Source: Roseateles oligotrophus (lineage in GTDB: Bacteria > Pseudomonadota > Gammaproteobacteria > Burkholderiales > Burkholderiaceae_C). From it: a DNA stretch of 64,000 nucleotides. The stretch spans positions 186,001-250,000 of the forward strand of contig NZ_JACHLP010000002.1 in the NCBI RefSeq assembly GCF_014204525.1, given 5' to 3'. A model generated the notes under the pieces. That model saw only the letters and a list, made by a program, of their open reading frames with translations, was not told the DNA's origin and searched no databases. Below, piece by piece: positions 1-8,009 of this stretch. The number at the start of each line of letters is the position of its first letter. Positions within the stretch are counted from its first letter, which is position 1. The translations under genes were made by a program, and so were the position numbers.

Positions 1-185
1 ATGCCTTCGTCAATACCGAGGTCTTGCGCTCCCATCTGCCCATGCAGATCAGCCATGCCAATGGCCAGATTCAGGCCCAGGGTTTTGAGTACGACAACCT
101 CAGCGGCAAGCTCACATTCAGCGGCCAGACCCGTGCTCAATTCACCCGCGGCCCGATGCGCAGCAAGCCAGCCAATCCGCCATGA
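1..185 (+). CDS. lptC: LPS export protein LptC-like, C-terminal fragment
   Basis: Only the last 60 codons are present, read from base 3 to the TGA at 183-185; the start lies left of the window. The residues include stretches such as TEVLRSHLP, GFEYDNLSGKL and SGQTRAQF, which fit the repeating beta-strand C-terminus of LptC, the inner-membrane-anchored periplasmic protein that passes lipopolysaccharide from LptBFG to LptA. The stop overlaps the ATG of the next gene (ATGA), so the two are probably translationally coupled. With so little sequence, LptA or another jellyroll LPS-transport protein cannot be excluded. The usual partner lptA does not follow here. Confidence 0.6.
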   Translation, partial: AFVNTEVLRSHLPMQISHANGQIQAQGFEYDNLSGKLTFSGQTRAQFTRGPMRSKPANPP

Positions 186-976
186 GTGCTACACCCTCCA
201 ATACGCCCCTGGTCTACATCACCGGCGCCTCCAGCGGCATCGGTCAGGCCCTGGCCCTGCAGTACTACCGCAGCGGCTGGCGCCTGGCCCTGGTGGCGCG
301 GCGCACGGCGGAGCTGCAGGCCTGGGCCCAGGCACAAGGCCTGGCGGCCGAGCGCTACGCCATCTACGGCGCCGATGTCTGCGATGTGGAAGCGATCGCC
401 GGCGCCGGCCAGCGCTGCATCGCGGCCCAGGGCCTGCCCGCTGTGGTGATCGCCAATGCCGGCATCAGCATAGGCATGGACACGGCTATCTTCGACGACC
501 TGGCGGTGATGCAGCGCGTCTACGCCACCAACAATATCGGCCTGGCCGCCACCTTCCAGCCCTTTGTCGCGGCCATGAATGCGCGTGGCAGCGGCAGCCT
601 GGTGGGTGTTGCCAGCGTGGCCGGCATCCGCGGCCTGCCCGGCCATGCGGCCTACTGCTCCAGCAAGGCCGCCGTCATCAGCTATTGTGAAAGCCTGCGC
701 GGTGAATGCCGGCCCTTTGGCGTCAAGGTCGTCACCATCGCCCCGGGCTATATCGACACCCCGCTGACGCGCGAGAACCGCTACAGCATGCCTTTTCTGA
801 TGCAGCCCGAGGCCTTTGCGCAGAAGGCTTATCAAGCCATACAGGCCGGCGCCAGCTGGCGCGTCATCCCCTGGCAGATGGGGGTGGTGGCCAAGCTCTT
901 GCGCCTCTTGCCCAATGCCTTGTTCGACCGCGTCTTGAGCGGCCGGCCGCGCAAGCACCGCGCCGGCGGGTCCTGA
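182..976 (+). CDS. short-chain dehydrogenase/reductase (SDR) family oxidoreductase
   Basis: 264 aa, the usual size of a classical SDR. The NAD(P)-binding motif TGASSGIG is at residues 14-21, the NAG motif at 92-94, and the catalytic triad can be placed as Ser145, Tyr158 and Lys162 (YCSSK). A PGYIDTPLT segment follows the active site as expected. The fold therefore predicts an NAD(P)H-dependent carbonyl or hydroxyl oxidoreductase in the cytosol; the substrate cannot be read from sequence. The ATG overlaps the stop of the lptC-like gene, suggesting one transcript with envelope genes, and a LuxR regulator begins 2 bases after its stop. It may act on a lipid or sugar of the envelope, but this is inference from position only. 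Confidence 0.9.
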   Translation: MSATPSNTPLVYITGASSGIGQALALQYYRSGWRLALVARRTAELQAWAQAQGLAAERYAIYGADVCDVEAIAGAGQRCIAAQGLPAVVIANAGISIGMDTAIFDDLAVMQRVYATNNIGLAATFQPFVAAMNARGSGSLVGVASVAGIRGLPGHAAYCSSKAAVISYCESLRGECRPFGVKVVTIAPGYIDTPLTRENRYSMPFLMQPEAFAQKAYQAIQAGASWRVIPWQMGVVAKLLRLLPNALFDRVLSGRPRKHRAGGS

Positions 977-978
977 CG

Positions 979-1692
979 ATGAAGGGCTGGCAACTCAGCC
1001 AGCTGCGCCTGGTGCGCGCGGCCGAGACCCAGGATGAGGCCTTTGTGGCCTTGCTGCCCGAGGTGCAGGCCCTGGGCTTTGAGTACTGCTCCTTCGGCAT
1101 GAAGTCGCCCGTGCCCCTGGCCGCGCCGCGGGTGGTCTGGTGCAGCAATTACCCGCCCGCTTGGCAGGCCCGTTATGTGGAGCAGGGCTTTCTCAATAGC
1201 GACCCCATCGTGCAGCGCGGCCTGATGAGCGATGAGGCCTTCATCTGGTCGGACGCGCTCTTCGTCAGCAACCCCCGGCTCTATGCCGAGGCGCAGAGCT
1301 TCGGCCTGCGCTATGCCTGGTGCCAGCCGCGCCGCGATATGCGCGGCATGTCCAGCCTGTTCAGCGTGGTGCGCGGCGGCCCGGCCCTGGAGGCCGAGGA
1401 ATTGGCGGCCAAGATCGAACGCCTGCAGTGGCTGTCCTATCTCTGCCACGAGGCCATGGCCAAGGTCTGGGTGAAGGCCTTGCAAGGCGATCTGGCGCTA
1501 GGGCTGAGCGAGCGTGAGCTCGAGGTGCTGCGCTGGACCTGCGACGGCAAGACCTCGTCCGAGACGGCCCAGATCATGGGTGTCGCCGAGGCCACGGTGA
1601 ACTTCCACACCCGCAATGCCTGCAGCAAGCTGGGCGCCAGCAACAAGACCGCCGCGGCCGTCCGCGCCGCCGTGCTGGGCCTTTTCCACTGA
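979..1692 (+). CDS. LuxR-family quorum-sensing regulator (AHL-binding domain plus HTH), no adjacent luxI
   Basis: 237 aa. The start is the ATG two bases after the SDR stop. The N-terminal autoinducer-binding domain keeps the pocket residues at TraR spacing: Trp62, Tyr66, Asp75, Pro76 and Trp90 match TraR W57, Y61, D70, P71 and W85. The C-terminal LuxR HTH (about residues 170-235) carries LSERELEVLRW followed by DGKT and the recognition helix ATVNFHTRNACSKLG. The family binds acyl-homoserine lactone and then a lux-box dyad. No synthase gene lies on either side within the window, so this is a solo regulator here, or its luxI is elsewhere. A matching dyad is present at 1958-1973, upstream of the next gene. 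Confidence 0.9.
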   Translation: MKGWQLSQLRLVRAAETQDEAFVALLPEVQALGFEYCSFGMKSPVPLAAPRVVWCSNYPPAWQARYVEQGFLNSDPIVQRGLMSDEAFIWSDALFVSNPRLYAEAQSFGLRYAWCQPRRDMRGMSSLFSVVRGGPALEAEELAAKIERLQWLSYLCHEAMAKVWVKALQGDLALGLSERELEVLRWTCDGKTSSETAQIMGVAEATVNFHTRNACSKLGASNKTAAAVRAAVLGLFH

Positions 1693-2104
1693 GTATTGCG
1701 CCAACTGCTGGTGCGCCGCCGCCGGCAGCGGCACCGGCGGGTCGATCAAGGCCAAAAGCAGGGCGCTCGCCAGCGCGCTGCAGAGCGCAGCGGCGTGGAA
1801 GGGGGTGGCGGCCTGCAGATTCGACATGATGGGCCGAATGCTAGGGACAAAGCCCGGCTTTGGCAGCTAGCAGACTTGCTAGGCCCGCCGCCGATGCATG
1901 GCCGGGCCAGGCCGTCAAGGGCTACTTTTGGGGGGTGAGTTGTCGGGGTGGCACAGGCTGTCAGAACTGACAGGGCGCTGGCCCGTGCTGCCGCGCCAGA
2001 ATCGGCCGTGGGGATAAATCCGGCCCCAGGAGGGACGAGGAAGGCGGCGCCAACAGGGTCGCTAGCGCGTCCCGTGAACTTGCAGTCTTGCGCCAACCTG
2101 CCCG
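1693..2104. other. intergenic region with a lux-box-like dyad
   Basis: 412 bases without a convincing gene between the LuxR regulator and the DUF5916 gene. The clearest element is the palindrome at 1958-1973. On the minus strand from 1827 there is a reading frame whose first 50 residues look like a short alanine/leucine-rich membrane peptide (starting MSNLQAATPF), but it continues antisense through the end of luxR, so it is not called as a gene. No terminator with a T-run was seen after luxR. Confidence 0.5.
1958..1973. promoter_or_regulatory. lux-box-like inverted repeat
   Basis: CTGTCAGAACTGACAG: perfect 7-bp arms around a 2-bp centre, 131 bp before the DUF5916 start. It fits the CTG-N10-CAG / CT-N12-AG core of LuxR-type operators and sits just downstream of an AHL-type luxR gene. 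LexA also uses CTG-N10-CAG, but LexA sites have an AT-rich middle, as at 57713-57728; this one does not. Confidence 0.5.
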
Positions 2105-4402
2105 ATGAGACAAAGAACAACAAGCTTGGGCCTGGCCCTGTCCCTGAGTTGCAGCCTGATCTGGGCGGCCGATCTGCGTGCCCTGTCCGTGGCGCCGCAG
2201 GACGTGGTGCCGCAGATCGACGGGCGCCTGGACGAGGCGGTCTGGCAGCGTGCGCCGGTCTACGACCAGTTTGTGCAGTTCCAGCCCGAGGACAAAAAAC
2301 CGGCGGCCTGGCGCACCACGGTCCAGGTGCTGCTGACGCAGGACGCGCTGGTTATCGGCATCCGTGCCTATGACCCGGCGCCGGAGCTGATTCGCGCGCC
2401 CCTGAAGCGCCGTGACACCGTGGCGCGTGATCAGGACTTTGTCTCCGTGGTGCTGGACCCGGTGGGCCAGCGCCGTTCGGCCCAGTTTGCCCGCGTCAGC
2501 GCGGCCGGCGTGATCGGCGATGGCATGTTCACGGCCGAGGATGATGTCGAGGACTTTGCGCCCGACTTCGAGATCGAGGCCGCCGCCCAGCGCCTGCCCG
2601 ATGGCTATAGCGTGGAACTGCGCTGGCCTTTCGCGGCCCTGCGCTATCCCTATAGCGCCGGCCTGCCCTGGCGCATGATGGTGGTGCGCAATATCCCGCG
2701 GCAGGAGGCCAGCACCCTCAATGTCAGCGCCCCGCTGACCAAGGACGCCCTGAGCTTTATTGCCGAGTTGCAGGTGCTGGGCGGTCTGGATGAGTTGCAG
2801 CAGCAGGTGCGGGATCGGTCTTTTTTCAGCGTGCGGCCCGAGTTGACGGCGCGCCGCCGCGAGGACAGCCAGGCCGGCCAGCCCGACAGCCGCCAGCGTG
2901 AATTCAATATTGGTGGCGAGCTGAAATGGCGGCCCCGTGCAGACTGGGTCATAGACGCCGTCATCAACCCCGATTTCTCCCAGGTCGAGCTGGACACCCC
3001 GCAACTCGCGGGCAATACCCGTTTTGCGCTCAGCCTGCAGGAGAAGCGTCCCTTCTTTCTGGAAAGCACCGATGTGGTGGGCCAGACCAAGGCCGACGAC
3101 GAGGGGCAGAACCAGAGCCTGGCGGCGTTCTACTCGCGCGCCATCACCGATCCCGACTGGGGTTTGCGCGCCACCTGGCGCGGCACGACGGCGGACGCCA
3201 CAGCTCTGAGCCTGCGCGATGCGGGCGGGGGTCAGGTCTTGCGTGCCCACGCTTTTTCCACCGACAGCTATGTGCAGCCGGCCCAATCCCTGGCCAGCTT
3301 CGCGCGCGGCCGCATGCAATGGGCGGGGCTGAATCTGGGCCTGCTGCTGTCGGACCGCAACTATGGCGGCGGGCAATTCAACCGGGTGCTGGGTTCGGAT
3401 CTGTCCTGGTCGGCCAGCGACAGCGATTTGCTGCGCGGCCACCTGCTGGTGTCCAGCACCAAGACCAGTATGGATGCGGAGGATGGCGTGGCGGCGGCCG
3501 AGCAGGGCCACCGCGTCTGGTTGGGATGGCGCCATCGCAGCGAAGACTGGAGCAGCCAGCTCAATTACGAAGACGTCGGCCCGCGCTTTGCCAATGACAA
3601 CGGCTTTGTCAGCCAGGCCGGCTACCGGCGCGCCAGCCTGAGCCTGCACCGGCGGCTGGCCACCAAGAGCCTGGCGCCCTTGGGGGAGTGGTCACGCTTC
3701 CCGACCTATGAGCTGGAATGGACGCTCAAGCTGGCCCAGGCCCAGACCTTGCGGGACGCCAGCCAGGACGTGCCCGGTGGCGAGCTGATCGAGCGTCGTG
3801 TGCAGCCGGGTTTCTGGATCGCCACGGCGCGCAACACGGGCATCTGGGGGCATTTGGGCCTGGACCAGTTGCGCGCCAAATCGGGCGGCAACCTGCATTC
3901 GCCGCGCACCCTGACGCTGGGTTTCGAGTCCAACCCGCATGACATCCTCAGCTTTGTCACGGCCGAGCTGGAGTGGGGGCGCCGCCTGGATGTGGAGGCC
4001 GACCGGCTGGGGACGGGGGCCAATCTGTGGCTCTTGGCCAAGCTGCGCATTCCCGTGCCCTGGGGCCTGGGGCTGGAGCTGGAGCAGCAGTGGAGCGAGG
4101 GTTATGTGTCCGCACCCCAGGGCGGGCGCAGCTTCACCGACAGCTATCGCCAGACGCTGCTGGTGCTGCATCTGAACGCACGCAATTCAATCCGGCTGAT
4201 CAGCCAGGACACGTATTTCCAGCGCCGCGAGGAAGCGAGCCTGGCCGCGATGCAGGCGAGCACCGCTCGCCGGTCCCTGATGTACCAGTACCGGCAGGGG
4301 CTGTCGCGCATCTTCAGCCTGGGCTTGAACCGGGCCGACGCCGGCCCCGGCGGCCTCAGCCATGGCACCGAGCTCTTCGCCAAGGCGCAGATGGCTTGGT
4401 AG
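2105..4402 (+). CDS. DUF5916 domain-containing outer-membrane protein with CBM9-like N-terminus
   Basis: 765 aa. A signal peptide (about residues 1-22, ending near IWAA) precedes a carbohydrate-binding family 9-like beta-sandwich (PQIDGRLDEAVWQRAP, residues about 35-190). A long DUF5916 region of alternating strands follows, with family motifs NPDFSQVELD and EKRPFFLES. The protein ends in ...AKAQMAW, an aromatic-terminated strand as in beta-barrels. The family is predicted to lie in the outer membrane; its substrate is unknown. The start is the only good ATG before the signal peptide, although its ribosome site is weak. The gene ends in TAG, and a shortened copy of itself continues in the same frame immediately after. 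Confidence 0.85.
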   Translation: MRQRTTSLGLALSLSCSLIWAADLRALSVAPQDVVPQIDGRLDEAVWQRAPVYDQFVQFQPEDKKPAAWRTTVQVLLTQDALVIGIRAYDPAPELIRAPLKRRDTVARDQDFVSVVLDPVGQRRSAQFARVSAAGVIGDGMFTAEDDVEDFAPDFEIEAAAQRLPDGYSVELRWPFAALRYPYSAGLPWRMMVVRNIPRQEASTLNVSAPLTKDALSFIAELQVLGGLDELQQQVRDRSFFSVRPELTARRREDSQAGQPDSRQREFNIGGELKWRPRADWVIDAVINPDFSQVELDTPQLAGNTRFALSLQEKRPFFLESTDVVGQTKADDEGQNQSLAAFYSRAITDPDWGLRATWRGTTADATALSLRDAGGGQVLRAHAFSTDSYVQPAQSLASFARGRMQWAGLNLGLLLSDRNYGGGQFNRVLGSDLSWSASDSDLLRGHLLVSSTKTSMDAEDGVAAAEQGHRVWLGWRHRSEDWSSQLNYEDVGPRFANDNGFVSQAGYRRASLSLHRRLATKSLAPLGEWSRFPTYELEWTLKLAQAQTLRDASQDVPGGELIERRVQPGFWIATARNTGIWGHLGLDQLRAKSGGNLHSPRTLTLGFESNPHDILSFVTAELEWGRRLDVEADRLGTGANLWLLAKLRIPVPWGLGLELEQQWSEGYVSAPQGGRSFTDSYRQTLLVLHLNARNSIRLISQDTYFQRREEASLAAMQASTARRSLMYQYRQGLSRIFSLGLNRADAGPGGLSHGTELFAKAQMAW

Positions 4403-4424
4403 CTGGGTTCTTGGCGCTGCTGTG

Positions 4425-5491
4425 CGGCCCAGTTCGCCCGCATCAGCGCGGCCGGGGTGCTGGCCGACGGGCTGATCCTGGCCGCCGACGATGCGGTGGA
4501 CTACTCGCCCGATTTCGAGCTGCAGGCGGCCGCCCAGCGGCTGCCCGGCAACACTCGCTACGCGCTGAGCCTGCCCGAGAAGCGCGCCTTTTTTCTGGAG
4601 AGCGGCGATGTGCTGGGGCAAAGCCTGGTCGATGGCAATGCCCACACCCTGGCGGCCTTTTACTCACGCGCCATCACCGACCCCGACTGGGGCCTGCGCG
4701 CCACCTGGCGCCATCTCGGCGAGGACTGGAGCAATCAGTGGGATCTCGAGGAGGTCAGCCCCGGCTTTGCCCACGACAACGGCTTCGTCAGCCAGGCCGG
4801 CTATCGCCGCCTGACGGCGCATCTGGCCAGGCGCGCGCCGGGGCGGGACTGGGCACCGCTGGGTGAGTGGTCGCGCTTGCCGCTCTACGAGCTGGAGTGG
4901 CAGCTGCTGCTGCAGCAATCCGAGACCCTGAGCGACGCGGTTCGCACCCTGCCAGGCGGTGAGTGGATAGACCGCAAGCTGCAACCCGGCTTCAGGTTTG
5001 CCCCCGCGCGCAATAGCGAGGTCTGGGGCCATCTGGGCCTGGATTCCTTGCGCGCCCACAGCGGTGGCCGCCTGGATGTGGCGGCCGACCGTCTGGGGCG
5101 CGGCGCCAATCTCATGCTCGAAGCCCAGTTGCGCATACCCCTGCCGCGGGGTTTGGGCTTGGAATGGGAGCAGCGTTGGGGCGAGGGTTTTGTGGCCGCG
5201 CCGCAGGGCGGACGCAGCTTGACGGATCGCAATCGTCAAACTCTGCTAATTCTCCATTTAAGCGCACAGGATTCGGTCCGCCTGATTCATCAGGCCACTT
5301 ATTTCGAACGGCGCGCCGAATTGGGACTATTTCCCGACGCGGAGAAAACCCGTCATCGTTCCCTGGTATATCAACACCGCGACGGGCTTGAGCGGGTGTT
5401 CAGCCTGGGCCTGAGCCGGGCCGATGAAGCGCCGGCGCAGGCGCGTGGCACCGAGCTGTTTGCCAAGGCGCTGCTGGCCTGGCAGCGCTGA
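4425..5491 (+). pseudogene. collapsed tandem duplicate of the DUF5916 gene
   Basis: From 4425 the DNA is homologous to 2478 onward of the upstream gene and stays open to the TGA at 5489-5491. It lacks the signal peptide and CBM9 start. Compared with copy 1 it has three internal deletions, all in frame: 411 bases (137 codons, joining QRLP to GNTR), 351 bases (117 codons, at a TGGCGC repeated in copy 1 at 3176 and 3527) and 93 bases (31 codons, joining SGG to RLDV). It is in the same frame as copy 1 and is separated only by the TAG at 4400-4402 and 22 bases. The only candidate start is GTG at 4457, with no ribosome site. The terminal aromatic is lost (ends AWQR). It is probably a decaying remnant, though the open frame is striking. 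Confidence 0.8.
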
Positions 5492-5514
5492 ACAAGAGGG
5501 TCAGCCCAGACGTG

Positions 5515-5540
5515 AAAAAGGCGCCCTAGGGCGCCTTTCA
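5515..5540 (-). terminator. rho-independent terminator of the RNA-binding protein gene
   Basis: Perfect inverted repeat AAAGGCGCCC-TA-GGGCGCCTTT at 5517-5538. Read on the minus strand it ends in five T residues, right after the stop of the gene at 5565; it may also stop transcripts from the DUF5916 side. Confidence 0.85.
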
Positions 5541-5564
5541 ATCGCTGTGCGAGCAGGGGGCTGA

Positions 5565-6035
5565 TCAATAGCCGCCGCCACCCGAACGGCCACCGCCGTA
5601 GCCGCCACCGCCGCCCGAACGGCCACCGCCGCCGTAGCCGCCACCACCACCGCCGAAGCCGCCGCCACCCGAACGGCCACCGCCGCCGTAGCCGCCACCA
5701 CCGCCGCCGAAGCCGCCGCCACCCGAGCGACCGCCGCCGAAGCCGCCGCCACCCGAACGACCGCCGCCGAAGCCGCCCGGACGCTCTTCACGAGGGCGAG
5801 CCTCGTTCACGACGATGGCGCGACCGTCCAGGTCTTGACCATTCATGCCGTTGATGGCCGATTGTGCTTCTGCATCAGAGCCCATTTCCACGAAGCCAAA
5901 GCCCTTGGAACGACCTGTGTCACGGTCCATCATGACCTTTGCGGAGGTCACCGAACCAAATTGCGCGAACGCTTCGTGCAGCGAGTCATCACGCACGCTA
6001 TAGGCAAGATTGCCGACGTAAAGCTTGTTTCCCAT
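5565..6035 (-). CDS. RRM-domain RNA-binding protein with glycine-rich tail
   Basis: 156 aa. One RNA recognition motif fills residues 4-80, with RNP2 LYVGNL at 5-10 and RNP1 KGFGFVEM at 44-51. The remaining 70 residues are a low-complexity tail of GGGGFGGGRSGGG and GGYGGGGRSGGG units. Bacterial proteins of this type bind single-stranded RNA and are often cold-induced; the tail may promote self-association. A ribosome site (AAAGGG) precedes the ATG by about 7 bases on the minus strand. The 259-base gap upstream is shared with a divergent membrane protein gene and may hold a long 5' leader, but no known motif was recognised in it. Confidence 0.93.
   Translation of the reverse strand: MGNKLYVGNLAYSVRDDSLHEAFAQFGSVTSAKVMMDRDTGRSKGFGFVEMGSDAEAQSAINGMNGQDLDGRAIVVNEARPREERPGGFGGGRSGGGGFGGGRSGGGGFGGGGGGYGGGGRSGGGGFGGGGGGYGGGGRSGGGGGYGGGRSGGGGY
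5572..5775 (-). repeat. tandem coding repeat for the Gly/Arg/Ser-rich tail
   Basis: Imperfect repeats of 18-40 bases (units of ccgccgccgaagccgccg plus cacccgaacgg on the plus strand) encode GGFGGGRSGGG. Such arrays can change length by slippage, so tail length may vary between strains. Confidence 0.8.
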
Positions 6036-6294
6036 GGGGAAGCCCTTTCAATACCAAGAAATACCATGTGGAGCTTCAGCCCATCGTGAACCATTCAAGC
6101 GAAGGTGCGGCTTCCAAACACAGGTAAAACATTATGGGCGAAGGGTCTAGTACTAGGTAAAGCTGGGGGGAGAAGTGTTGTTTTTCTGAGTCTAGAAGAA
6201 ACCCTGGGGGGCTTGTGCGTGCGAATCGTGGATTAGGTATTTGCAAAATGCCCTGCTGCCGCTCTTTGGGGACTGCTGGCTATGATTCCCGCCC

Positions 6295-7239
6295 ATGTCT
6301 CCAAGAAAACTCAGTCTGCAAGACTTGAACCGGGTGCTGGCCAGCCTGGACGCCCCTCGCAACGGCCAAGCCCTCTACGCCTTGCTGAGTGCTTTTTGCC
6401 TGGCGGGTCTGATGCTGGCCTCGGCCGAGTCCGCCCTGGCCAAGGCCAATGCCTTGACCGGCGGCATCTGGGCCGCGGCCGCCTTGGTGGCGGCCTTTCT
6501 GGGCCTCAACACCACCGGCCTGTTGCTGATGGACCAGGCGCGGGGCCGGCCGGTGCGCGATCTGGTCGAGGCCTTCCAGGCCTCGCTGCGCTGTGCGCCC
6601 AAGGTTTTGCTCTGCTTGTTGCTGATGCTGGCCCTGGTCGGCCTGGGCGTGGGGGCCTTGCTGGCCCTGCTGTGGGCGGTGCGTCTGCCCTGGCTGGGCG
6701 TGCCCTTGTTCGCCCTGCTGGTGCCCCTGGGCGTGGTGTTTCTGGGCCTGGTCACTTTTGCCTCGGTCGTGTTGGTGGGGCCTTTGACGGGGCCCTCGAT
6801 CTGGACCGGCCATGGCGTGTTGGAAACCCTGCGCATGCTTTTGAACCAGCTGCGCCGCGGCCCGCTGGAGGCGGCGGCGCTGATGGCGGCGGCCCTGCTC
6901 GTCTCCGGCCTGGTCAGTGCCGCGGTCAGTCTGGTGGTGATGAGCGGTGGGCGGGCCTGGTCCCTGCTGGTGGTCTGGCTGACCGGCATCGATGTGCCGG
7001 CCCAGCAATTGATGGCCGGCCTGTTCGGCTACGGCCTGCGCAGCCTGGGTGCGGCCGGTGCGCCGGTGGCCGCCACGCCGCTGGGCATGGCGGCCCTGGT
7101 GGGCGGCGGCACGGTGTTCGCCGTCGCCCTGGTGCTGCCCACCCTGGTTTATCTGCGCGGCTGCTGTGCCGTCTTTCTGGTGCTGCAAGATGCCCAGAAC
7201 GAGGAGCGCGCCCGCGCCGGTGAGAGCCGCTTGCTGTGA
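6295..7239 (+). CDS. polytopic membrane protein of unknown function
   Basis: 314 aa and mostly hydrophobic: six or seven membrane segments can be drawn (around residues 27-47, 58-80, 103-128, 133-160, 193-217 and 260-290). The N-terminus (SPRKLSLQDLNRVLAS) and C-terminus (QNEERARAGESRLL) are charged. I do not recognise the family. It shares a TGATG stop/start overlap with the following BtuF-like gene, so the two are likely co-translated. A pairing with a cytosolic metal- or cobamide-binding protein could suggest a role in uptake or sensing, but there is no ATPase gene nearby and this is not more than a guess. Confidence 0.75.
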   Translation: MSPRKLSLQDLNRVLASLDAPRNGQALYALLSAFCLAGLMLASAESALAKANALTGGIWAAAALVAAFLGLNTTGLLLMDQARGRPVRDLVEAFQASLRCAPKVLLCLLLMLALVGLGVGALLALLWAVRLPWLGVPLFALLVPLGVVFLGLVTFASVVLVGPLTGPSIWTGHGVLETLRMLLNQLRRGPLEAAALMAAALLVSGLVSAAVSLVVMSGGRAWSLLVVWLTGIDVPAQQLMAGLFGYGLRSLGAAGAPVAATPLGMAALVGGGTVFAVALVLPTLVYLRGCCAVFLVLQDAQNEERARAGESRLL

Positions 7240-8009
7240 TGTCGGCGCCCCGCATCGCCAGCCTGGTGCCCAGCATCACCGAGTTGCTGATCGCACTCGG
7301 CTTGGGGCCGAATCTTGTGGCACGCACCGGTTTTTGCATCCACCCCGCCGCGGCCCTGGCCGACGTGCCCAAGGTGGGCGGCACCAAGGACGTGAACCTG
7401 GCCAAGCTGCGCCGCCTGGCACCCAGCCATGTGATCGTCAATGTGGACGAGAACCGGCTGGAGACGGTGCAGGCCTTGCGCGAATTCGTGCCGCATATCG
7501 TCGTCACCCACCCGCAAGGGCCCGAGGACAACCAGGTCTTGCTGGCGCAGCTGCTGGCGCTGTTTGCCGAACAGCCGGGCGTGGCCGAGGCGGTGACGCG
7601 CCTGCAGGCCGAGCTGGGCCAGGCCCTGGCGCGCTGCGCTGCTGAGGCCTGGCCGGCGCAGCGGGTGCTGTATCTGATCTGGCGCCAGCCCTGGATGACG
7701 GTGGCGCGCGACACTTATATCGCCCGCATGCTGGCCCAGGTCGGTTGGCAGAGCTGGCCCGAGCTCTGCGGCGGCGAGTCCGGCGCCGCCCGCTACCCGG
7801 TGCTGCGCGGCGATGAGGCCTGGCTGGGCCGGATCGACCGGGTCTTGCTCAGCTCCGAACCCTATCGCTTTGACGCCAGCCATCTGGCCGAGGCTCAGGC
7901 CCTGTGTCCGCAGGCGCGGGTGCAGCTGGTGGATGGCGAACTGCTCAGCTGGTATGGCCCGCGGGCGGCGGCCGGCCTGGACTATCTGCGCGGACTCGCT
8001 TCGGCTTGA
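7239..8009 (+). CDS. helical-backbone metal receptor / cobalamin-binding (BtuF-like) protein without signal peptide
   Basis: 256 aa. The fold is that of the BtuF/TroA-like binding proteins: RIASLVPSITELLIALGLG at the start, VGGTKDVNLAKLRRLAPSHVIVN in the first lobe, the long backbone helix around residues 100-130, and the second lobe ending in the LLSSEPYRF segment. Unlike true periplasmic BtuF it begins directly with the mature fold, with no signal peptide or lipobox, so it should stay in the cytosol. The ATG at 7239 (TGATG overlap) is preferred over the GTG three bases earlier. Its 3' end overlaps the convergent EamA gene by 28 bases. Ligand is unknown; corrinoid or metal binding is inferred from the family. 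Confidence 0.8.
   Translation: MSAPRIASLVPSITELLIALGLGPNLVARTGFCIHPAAALADVPKVGGTKDVNLAKLRRLAPSHVIVNVDENRLETVQALREFVPHIVVTHPQGPEDNQVLLAQLLALFAEQPGVAEAVTRLQAELGQALARCAAEAWPAQRVLYLIWRQPWMTVARDTYIARMLAQVGWQSWPELCGGESGAARYPVLRGDEAWLGRIDRVLLSSEPYRFDASHLAEAQALCPQARVQLVDGELLSWYGPRAAAGLDYLRGLASA

Noticed and set aside
1498-1827. Minus-strand frame starting with a membrane-like peptide
   Set aside because: The first 50 residues look plausible, but the frame runs on antisense to the luxR HTH and has no ribosome site; GC-rich DNA makes such frames by chance.
1958-1973. Second LexA box
   Set aside because: It fits CTG-N10-CAG, but the centre is not AT-rich, no repair gene follows, and a LuxR gene is adjacent.
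4457-5491. GTG 4457 as a genuine gene start for the second DUF5916 copy
   Set aside because: No ribosome site, no signal peptide, and homology to copy 1 continues upstream of it, so the copy is truncated rather than a normal gene.
6280-7188. Long minus-strand frame opposite the membrane protein
   Set aside because: Composition is Gln/His/Gly-rich low complexity, the typical antisense image of a leucine-rich membrane gene; the plus-strand frame has hydrophobic helices and a coupled neighbour. The same reasoning excludes similar long antisense frames, such as those opposite the FtsX-like permease and radical SAM genes.
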